Assembly (NCBI GenBank): GCA_002377585.1
Contig: DFQC01000018.1
Location: 1-6,653 of the forward strand
Direction of reading: 5' to 3'
From: Anaerolineales bacterium UBA3499
GTDB lineage: Bacteria > Chloroflexota > Anaerolineae > Anaerolineales > UBA11657
Length of the DNA: 6,653 nucleotides
The position numbers were made by a program, and so were the translations under genes. How positions within the stretch are numbered: the stretch's first letter is position 1; every line of letters starts with the position of its first letter. Below the pieces are notes generated by a model, which was not told where the DNA came from, made no database searches, and worked only from the letters and a program-made list of their open reading frames with translations. Of this stretch, positions 1 through 4,804 are shown piece after piece.

Positions 1-1
1 T

Positions 2-160
2 GGGGAGACCATAGACACTATGGTTGCACCCGAGGATGGGATAGTAATACCCAGCGGTCAGGAGTGGCCGACCATTGGTGCAACTTCAGTTGGTATTCTT
101 GGCAATATCGATCGTGTTGAAGATAGACGTACAACTGATGTGTATGTTGATTTTGATTAA
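2..160 (+). CDS. AstE/AspA-family (succinylglutamate desuccinylase/aspartoacylase) protein, C-terminal fragment
   Basis: An open frame runs in from the left edge and stops at TAA 158-160, giving the last 52 residues of a protein whose start lies outside the window. The fragment aligns with the C-terminus of the next gene: both have G-x-T-I-[DE], then AP-x-x-G-[IV]-V, then G-x-x-WP, then ILG. That is the small beta-rich C-terminal domain of the zinc-dependent AstE/AspA deacylase family, which cleaves N-acyl amino acids. The fragment ends with a short acidic tail (DVYVDFD) that the neighbour lacks. The zinc-binding and catalytic part is not in the window, so activity cannot be judged. It lies 101 bases upstream of its paralogue in the same orientation, so the two look like a tandem pair. 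Family assignment rests mainly on similarity to the next gene. Confidence 0.75.
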   Translation, partial: GETIDTMVAPEDGIVIPSGQEWPTIGATSVGILGNIDRVEDRRTTDVYVDFD

Positions 161-247
161 TGGTTTAGCTCAAAACTATTTTGTCTTTGAGTAAAAATGG
201 TGGATGCTTAGACTATAAAAATAGCAAGATGAGTTTACAATAAAGTT

Positions 248-254
248 GAGGAGA
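248..254 (+). promoter_or_regulatory. Ribosome binding site of the AstE/AspA-like gene
   Basis: GAGGAGA lies seven bases before ATG 262. It fixes the start of the gene and shows that this divergent family member still has a good translation signal. Confidence 0.7.
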
Positions 255-261
255 AGTTAAG

Positions 262-1242
262 ATGAAAATAGACTCTATAGAAGCAAAAAAAGGTAGTAAG
301 GCCTTTGGTTTTTTTGAAACTGGTGTAACTCATAGTCGGTTTTCTGCAAATATTCCGTTGCATATTGTAGAAGGTGCATCAGATGGACCAGTTTTAGTGG
401 TCCAGGCTGGTTTGAGTGGTCTTGAGATTGAACCAGCTTTAGTTTTACCTCAAGTTGTCAAAGATATTGATCCAAGTGTCTTGTCCGGCACCTTGATTTT
501 GGTGCCTCTGATGAACACGTCAGGATTTGAATTTGAACAGGTCAATTCGATTTGGGACGACAAGAATCTAAATGAGCTTGGACGAGGCAGTTCGGATGGT
601 ACTATAAGTGAGCAGATGATAGACAAGTATTATAGTGAAGTGATCAGCAAAGCTGATGCTCTTCTGGATATACATACTGGATCACAGTGGAGTTACCATC
701 GTTATGCAGGCGTCTACAATACTGGGGAAGTCGACAAATCACGTAAGATGGCTGTTGATGCTGGGTTGCCCCAAGTGCTTTTGAGTCAGCCAGCAGACAC
801 ATCAATGGCTTATGAGGCTGCAAAGGATGGTATCACGGTTGTATCTGCATGGATTGGTGGTGGTCCTGGATTGCGGGATTACAGAGAAGAGGATATGAAT
901 CGTATAAGTAATGCAGTTATGAATTCCATGAAATCCCTAGGCATGTTATCGGGAGACCTTGAATTTGAGAGTTCCAAGACTGATGTAATTGATGCACACA
1001 CTGTGCTTAAACCGAGTGGCGAAAGAGGGTTTGTGTTTATGGATACCGATAAGAGAGGCAGTACTGTAGCTGCCGGTGAAATTATTGGTAATGTTCGTCA
1101 TCCATTTGAGGGTACGACAATCGAGGAGATCAAGGCACCCAAGGCCGGGGTTGTACTGTTTGCCGGAGCATCTTGGCCTGTGCTGCCTGAGGGCACTACC
1201 TTGGCTATTCTTGGAGATTTAGTTGAAGAGATAGTTAGATAA
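262..1242 (+). CDS. AstE/AspA-family deacylase-like protein, probable pseudoenzyme (326 aa)
   Basis: The start ATG is preceded by GAGGAGA at 248-254, seven bases away. Length and order match the succinylglutamate desuccinylase/aspartoacylase family, including N-acetyl-diaminobutyrate deacetylase (DoeB)-like members. Residues 42-60 match the first zinc-site loop, 80-105 the strand leading to the N-x-N-R segment, 136-140 is DIHTG, 190-201 is the catalytic-loop segment ending in GGG, and about 245-322 is the C-terminal beta domain with AP-x-x-G. Family members bind zinc through H-x-x-E plus a later His and use a Glu as general base. Here E55 and H138 remain, but the first zinc His is S52, the Arg of the N-R pair is E105, and the catalytic Glu aligns with W197. 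The frame is otherwise clean and full length, so it is not an obvious decayed gene. I infer a non-catalytic or repurposed protein, perhaps partnering the upstream paralogue. Family call is confident; loss of activity is inferred from a hand alignment. Confidence 0.85.
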   Translation: MKIDSIEAKKGSKAFGFFETGVTHSRFSANIPLHIVEGASDGPVLVVQAGLSGLEIEPALVLPQVVKDIDPSVLSGTLILVPLMNTSGFEFEQVNSIWDDKNLNELGRGSSDGTISEQMIDKYYSEVISKADALLDIHTGSQWSYHRYAGVYNTGEVDKSRKMAVDAGLPQVLLSQPADTSMAYEAAKDGITVVSAWIGGGPGLRDYREEDMNRISNAVMNSMKSLGMLSGDLEFESSKTDVIDAHTVLKPSGERGFVFMDTDKRGSTVAAGEIIGNVRHPFEGTTIEEIKAPKAGVVLFAGASWPVLPEGTTLAILGDLVEEIVR

Positions 1243-1266
1243 AATAGTTGAACACAAAATATAATC

Positions 1267-1298
1267 GATGCTTGGATGTATAATGAGTATCAAGCATT
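1267..1298. repeat. Weak inverted repeat in the gap after the AstE/AspA-like gene
   Basis: ATGCTTG (1268-1274) pairs with CAAGCAT (1291-1297), giving a 7-bp stem that a G-T pair could extend at each end, around a loop of about 16 bases. No T-run follows, so it is not a convincing terminator. The loop contains TATAAT at 1279-1284 but no matching -35 box is seen. It could be an operator or an RNA processing or stability element, or chance. Confidence 0.3.
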
Positions 1299-1342
1299 CT
1301 AAATGTGTTGTAACGCATAAGCAATTTCTATTAGTATTTTAT

Positions 1343-1346
1343 GAGG
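1343..1346 (+). promoter_or_regulatory. Ribosome binding site that sets the start of the pseudo-aminotransferase at 1353
   Basis: GAGG lies six bases before ATG 1353. The in-frame ATG at 1341 overlaps this site and has only T/A-rich sequence upstream with no purine-rich motif. The later ATG is therefore the more likely start, which removes four residues (MRLN) from the longest frame. Confidence 0.65.
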
Positions 1347-1352
1347 TTAAAT

Positions 1353-2369
1353 ATGGCAAATTCTAATATTAGCACCGAGTTGGTTCAATCATACAGTTAC
1401 AAAGACTTAGATGGTGATGCAGTAAAGGCATCTTATAGTGCTTTGAAATCAGGTCAGACTCATTATGTTGATGTTCCAGGAATTCCTGAGTTGAGAGCTG
1501 CTGCTGCTGAGTATGCAAAGTCGCATGGTGTACAAAATGTGACTAGTGACAATATTATCATCACATCAGGAGTCCAGGAAAGCCGCTTTTTGGCAAGTCA
1601 GGTTGTTACTGCTCCTGGAGGTAAAGTGGCACTTCCAAAAGTTTCTCATCCAGGTAATAGATTGGCCTTATCATTGCGAGGTTGCCAATTATATGAATCA
1701 GAATGTGACGAACAGTCAGGATGGTTGATGGCATCGGACATGTTCAATTCTGATGGTGTTGCAGGATCAGACACCGTACTAATAGAAAATCCATCCAGAT
1801 TTAGCGGTGCAATCTACAAAAGTAATCTGTTAAGTGATTTGGGTCTTAATGATCAAACCATTGTTGTTGATATTGGATTAAGTCCATGGTTGAATTCTGC
1901 TGATCAGACAATGCAAATTAATTTGGAGGATCCAAATAGATCTGTTATTGCTGTGGGTGAATTGTGGCCTGGCTTAGGTATAGAGCCGCAGGGATTGGGT
2001 TTTATAGCTGCTCCAATGGGCATCGCTGAAAAGATAGTGAGTATGAAACAGGTACTAAGCATATGTACTAGTACCGCAGCACAGTATGCCGCTCTTGAGG
2101 TCAGTACTAGTTGGTCGGATGATTTTGAAAAAGTTCGTGCTAATTTACAGTCATCCAGAACAATAGTGGATGGGGCTCTGGGAAAAATGGGGGTTGAAGT
2201 ATTAGCTTCCAGTGTTAGCTGCTTCATTACTGTAAAGGGAATTGAGGTGTCTCAAATAAACTCATTATTGCAAGCAACCGGTTCTGCACTAACTGGACAC
2301 TATGAGAGCGGAAGCACATTTGGTGTTGATGATGCTGTACAGTTTGCGGTGAGCGCAAGTACAGATTAG
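1353..2369 (+). CDS. Aminotransferase class I/II-fold protein lacking the PLP lysine, probable pseudoenzyme (338 aa)
   Basis: The protein aligns with the aminotransferase encoded next, and parts of the alignment need no gaps. The YVDVPGIPELR segment (residues 38-48) matches the family's Y-x-P-x-x-G-x-x-x-LR, and IIITSGVQE (68-76) matches VVITNGGQE. NPSRFSG (146-152) falls on the NPxNPTG loop, VVDIGL (171-176) on the ADxxY strand, and LWPG...PQGLGF on the SKxxxxxGWRLGW loop. In this frame of reference the Schiff-base Lys is P206, the Arg of GWR is G214, the PLP-contacting Asn is R149, the PLP Tyr is L176, and the carboxylate-binding Arg is A332. Only the Asp that contacts the pyridine nitrogen (D173) remains. 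The N-terminal arm with the G-x-P-x-F motif and the C-terminal helix are missing, so it is about 50 residues shorter than its neighbour. It cannot be a normal PLP transaminase. The intact frame and ribosome site argue for a retained structural or regulatory role, likely as a partner of the next gene product. GTG or upstream starts look less likely. Confidence 0.8.
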   Translation: MANSNISTELVQSYSYKDLDGDAVKASYSALKSGQTHYVDVPGIPELRAAAAEYAKSHGVQNVTSDNIIITSGVQESRFLASQVVTAPGGKVALPKVSHPGNRLALSLRGCQLYESECDEQSGWLMASDMFNSDGVAGSDTVLIENPSRFSGAIYKSNLLSDLGLNDQTIVVDIGLSPWLNSADQTMQINLEDPNRSVIAVGELWPGLGIEPQGLGFIAAPMGIAEKIVSMKQVLSICTSTAAQYAALEVSTSWSDDFEKVRANLQSSRTIVDGALGKMGVEVLASSVSCFITVKGIEVSQINSLLQATGSALTGHYESGSTFGVDDAVQFAVSASTD

Positions 2370-2461
2370 CTATGATTAAAATGATATCGATATAGTTGGT
2401 TGTTGGATACTATAAATTACTAATTAAAGCTGTCTGGTAGTCTAAGATGATTATCAGATGC

Positions 2462-2469
2462 AAAGGAGA
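2462..2469 (+). promoter_or_regulatory. Ribosome binding site supporting a GTG start for the aminotransferase
   Basis: AAAGGAGA lies eight bases before GTG 2478. No ATG is suitably placed, and this strong site supports the GTG start. Confidence 0.75.
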
Positions 2470-2477
2470 AACTGCCT

Positions 2478-3647
2478 GTGTCACAACAAGATAATAAGGA
2501 TGGTACTAAAAAACTAACAGGTACCGCACTTTTTTATTCTCTAATTGCCAAAGCCAAGGAATTAGATGCAATTGTGCTTGGTCGAGGTGATCCCGATTTT
2601 GATACTCCCGCCAATATAGTGGAAGCGGCTAATCGGGCAATGCAGAAGGATAATTTGAAGCCTTCACCTGTAGAAGGACTTTTGGACCTACGAAAAGCTA
2701 TTAGCGAAAGGGTCAAACGGATTAATGACATTGATGTGGATCCGGAAACGGACGTGGTCATTACTAACGGGGGTCAAGAAGCAATCATGTTGATGGTGCT
2801 AGCAAGCATAGGCTCTATTGGGGATGAAATGATAGTTCCTGAACCTAATTATAGTACTTATAATGATGCGCTTGAGTTTGCCGGTGGCAATAAAGTAGGT
2901 ATACCTACTTTATTGGAGAATGATTTTGCGGTAGATCCAGAGTTGGTTGAGCAAGCTGTATCTGATCGATCAGCTGCACTGCTTCTAGTATCACCTAACA
3001 ACCCTACAGCCTCAGTTATACCTGCTGCGACAATGCAAAAACTGGTCAATATTGCTGAGAGAAACGATTTGATTGTTCTTGCAGACGATATATACGATCA
3101 ATTTATTTATGATGGAGGCGTACATTGTAGTCCGCAATCGCTTGAGGCTGGAAAGGATCGTACATTGACACTCAATGCCTTTTCCAAGGCTTATGCTATG
3201 ACTGGGTGGCGTCTTGGGTGGATAACTGGACCGTCTGCTCTAATGGCAAAAGTGAAGACAATTAAGGCGTCCGTGTCTGGGCCTGCTAATGTAGTAGCTC
3301 AACATGCAGGTATTGAGGCGCTTACTGGTCCATCAGATGCTTTGGAAGATATGAAGGCAAGATACGTTCGTCGTCGTCAGGTTGTGTTAGATGCATTTGA
3401 TTCCATGGGAATCAAATATGGTATGCCGCAAGGCGGCCAATTTATATTTGGCGATGTTTCTCATCTTGGTATAGATAGTGTGGAATTGGCAGCAAGGATA
3501 TTGGAAGAAGAGCAAGTACTGATTTATCCAGGAGGTGCTTTTGCACCGGATTCAAAGTATTATGTACGTGTAACTTTCTTGCAGCCTGAAGCCAAGTTGA
3601 AAGAAGGTCTTGAACGTATGGGTAAAGCATTAAGTAGGATGTCTTGA
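2478..3647 (+). CDS. PLP-dependent aminotransferase, class I/II (389 aa)
   Basis: A fold-type I aminotransferase of the aspartate aminotransferase superfamily that moves an amino group between an amino acid and a 2-oxo acid in the cytoplasm. Visible signatures: LGRGDPDFDTP (34-44), a G-L-L-D-LR helix start (67-72), the SPNNPTA cofactor loop (172-178, N175), LADDIYDQF (201-209, D203 and Y206), NAFSKAYAMTGWRLGW (233-248, with Schiff-base K237 and R245) and YYVRVTFL (361-368, carboxylate Arg R364). Length is normal for the family. The canonical NPxNPTG is slightly altered to SPNNPTA. More striking, the Tyr that in aspartate aminotransferase comes from the neighbouring subunit to touch the PLP phosphate (Tyr70) aligns with P62, whereas the upstream pseudo-aminotransferase keeps Tyr there. 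The gene lies 108 bases after that pseudoenzyme and 88 bases before a dehydrogenase able to act on its 2-oxo product. Substrate specificity cannot be read. Confidence 0.92.
   Translation: MSQQDNKDGTKKLTGTALFYSLIAKAKELDAIVLGRGDPDFDTPANIVEAANRAMQKDNLKPSPVEGLLDLRKAISERVKRINDIDVDPETDVVITNGGQEAIMLMVLASIGSIGDEMIVPEPNYSTYNDALEFAGGNKVGIPTLLENDFAVDPELVEQAVSDRSAALLLVSPNNPTASVIPAATMQKLVNIAERNDLIVLADDIYDQFIYDGGVHCSPQSLEAGKDRTLTLNAFSKAYAMTGWRLGWITGPSALMAKVKTIKASVSGPANVVAQHAGIEALTGPSDALEDMKARYVRRRQVVLDAFDSMGIKYGMPQGGQFIFGDVSHLGIDSVELAARILEEEQVLIYPGGAFAPDSKYYVRVTFLQPEAKLKEGLERMGKALSRMS
2888..2915. repeat. 28-bp perfect palindrome inside the aminotransferase gene
   Basis: The 14 bases from 2888 (CAATAAAGTAGGTA) are followed directly by their exact reverse complement, with no spacer and no mismatch. 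It encodes NKVGIPTLL at about residues 138-146, and the opposite strand reads the same nine residues in one frame. As DNA it resembles a two-fold symmetric protein binding site; as RNA it could form a hairpin after opening a small loop. No T-run follows, so it is not a terminator. Confidence 0.95.
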
Positions 3648-3688
3648 TTCTCTACGAATGCTGAACTCCATGGTATTGAGCAAATTAT

Positions 3689-3710
3689 ATATAGGCTAGA
3701 TGGCCTATAT
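3689..3710. repeat. Hairpin-forming inverted repeat before the dehydrogenase gene
   Basis: ATATAGGC (3689-3696) and GCCTATAT (3703-3710) form a perfect 8-bp stem with a six-base loop. It sits in the 88-base gap between the aminotransferase and dehydrogenase genes and ends 25 bases before the dehydrogenase start. No T-run follows. It may be an operator or an mRNA processing or stability element that adjusts expression of the downstream gene. Confidence 0.6.
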
Positions 3711-3735
3711 CAAAGTTAATTAAGAGTGGAGGATT

Positions 3736-4734
3736 ATGAGTCAGAAAATACTGATTGCAGATAGTGAGCACGCGCCAGCTTGTGAGGAATTGCAAGGATA
3801 TCTAGATGGATATGAGTTGATATGTCCATCGAACAATGATGATTTTCCTAGTCTATTATCGTCTGATGTGGTCGGATTGATCGCTCAAGATCAAAAGATT
3901 GATGCTGCAGTACTAAAGAAACTGACGAATTTGGAGCTAGCACTTAGTCTTGGTAGAAACTATAGTAATTTTGATGCTAAAGCCTTAAAGGATCATGGTG
4001 CCAAATTCTCTACAGTTTGGCGTAAAGGGCCTAATTGTGTTGCTGAGCTTGCAATGACGCTCATTTTGTCCATGAGTAAAGATTTGCTAATTTCACATGA
4101 AAGCGTGGCTAGTGGGGCATATAGATACAGAGGGATTCAGCCCGAACAGAGCGAGCAATGGAAGATGGCATTTCATTGGATGAAGAATGAAAATGTACAT
4201 GAAGTACATGGTAAACAGCTTGGCATTGTGGGCTTGGGAGAAATAGGATATGAGCTTGCTATCCGTGCTAGCGTTATGGGAATGGGAGTGTCATACCACA
4301 AGCGCACTCGTTTACCTGAAGAATTTGAGCAAGTTGTCCCGTTGAAATTCATGGATCTTAAAGATATGTTAGCTAGTTCTGATTACATCTGTCTGGCCGT
4401 TCCTCATACACCTAGCACTGAAAAGATGATAGGCGCCTCTGAGTTTGAGGTTATGAAGGACGATGCTATTCTAATTAATATTTGTCGCGGTGGCGTTGTT
4501 GATGAGACGGCCATGATAAATGCGCTTCTGCAAGGACAGATTAAGGGTGCAGGACTTGATGTGTTTGATTATGAGCCTTTACCAGCTGACAGTCCATTGA
4601 CAATGCTAGATAATGTCATATTGACTCCCCACATTGGCGGCGGTACAGGTACTACTCGAACCGGGGAAATCCAAATGGCTATTGATGAATTTTCGTGTAT
4701 AATTGGTGGGTCATCACCAAGATGGCCAGCCTAA
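3736..4734 (+). CDS. D-isomer-specific 2-hydroxyacid dehydrogenase (332 aa)
   Basis: A cytoplasmic NAD(P)-dependent oxidoreductase that interconverts a 2-oxo acid and a D-2-hydroxy acid. The split catalytic domain is at about 1-100 and 300-332, with the nucleotide-binding domain between them. GIVGLGEIG (163-171) is the Rossmann dinucleotide loop. R251 in NICRGGVVDE, E280 in DVFDYEP and H299 in LTPHIGGG are the family's Arg-Glu-His catalytic set, all present. The end of the second Rossmann strand reads YHKRTR (187-192) rather than carrying the Asp typical of NAD-preferring members; the basic cluster suggests NADP, as in glyoxylate/hydroxypyruvate reductases (inference). Length is normal. GGAGG at 3728-3732 precedes ATG 3736 by only three bases, a short but workable spacing. 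Placed directly after the aminotransferase, it plausibly reduces the 2-oxo acid that enzyme makes. The exact substrate is unknown; PGDH- and GRHPR-type alternatives cannot be separated. Confidence 0.92.
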   Translation: MSQKILIADSEHAPACEELQGYLDGYELICPSNNDDFPSLLSSDVVGLIAQDQKIDAAVLKKLTNLELALSLGRNYSNFDAKALKDHGAKFSTVWRKGPNCVAELAMTLILSMSKDLLISHESVASGAYRYRGIQPEQSEQWKMAFHWMKNENVHEVHGKQLGIVGLGEIGYELAIRASVMGMGVSYHKRTRLPEEFEQVVPLKFMDLKDMLASSDYICLAVPHTPSTEKMIGASEFEVMKDDAILINICRGGVVDETAMINALLQGQIKGAGLDVFDYEPLPADSPLTMLDNVILTPHIGGGTGTTRTGEIQMAIDEFSCIIGGSSPRWPA

Positions 4735-4782
4735 GTAAAGGGTTTGTTTGTAGGTGTTAGTTGTAAAGAATAGTAGTCAAAT

Positions 4783-4797
4783 AAGGAGACAAGGAGA
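4783..4797 (+). promoter_or_regulatory. Doubled ribosome binding site before the binding-protein gene
   Basis: AAGGAGA occurs twice, at 4783-4789 and 4791-4797. The second copy ends seven bases before ATG 4805 and supports that start over the in-frame GTG at 4754, which has no such motif and would place 17 mostly polar residues before the signal peptide. Two adjacent copies fit a highly translated gene. Confidence 0.7.
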
Positions 4798-4804
4798 AGA
4801 CAAT

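Noticed and set aside
169..191. CTCAAA and TTTGAG inverted repeat just after the upstream gene's stop
   Set aside because: Only a 6-bp AT-rich stem with an 11-base loop and no T-run on the + strand, so too weak to call a terminator.
187..219. TTGAGT (187-192) and TATAAA (214-219), a possible promoter before the AstE/AspA-like gene
   Set aside because: The 21-base spacing is too long and both boxes are imperfect. Not enough to call a promoter.
1279..1284. Perfect TATAAT, a possible -10 box for the pseudo-aminotransferase gene
   Set aside because: No -35-like hexamer lies 16-18 bases upstream. The nearest, TTGAAC at 1248-1253, is 25 bases away. The region is AT-rich, so the motif can easily occur by chance.
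2051..2075. GGTACTA and TAGTACC inverted repeat with an inner GTACTAGTAC palindrome
   Set aside because: A 7-bp stem within coding sequence, with no context suggesting function. Compatible with chance.
1904..2227. Minus-strand open frame of 107 codons opposite the pseudo-aminotransferase
   Set aside because: It lies wholly within a gene with recognisable family homology, has no family signature of its own, and looks like a shadow frame.
2384..2393. ATATCGATAT palindrome in the gap before the aminotransferase gene
   Set aside because: Ten bases of mostly AT symmetry is common by chance, and no second copy was seen near other genes of the cluster.
2858..3049. Minus-strand frame that repeats the peptide NKVGIPTLL found in the aminotransferase
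   Set aside because: The shared peptide follows automatically from the 28-bp palindrome. There is no sign of a real second gene.
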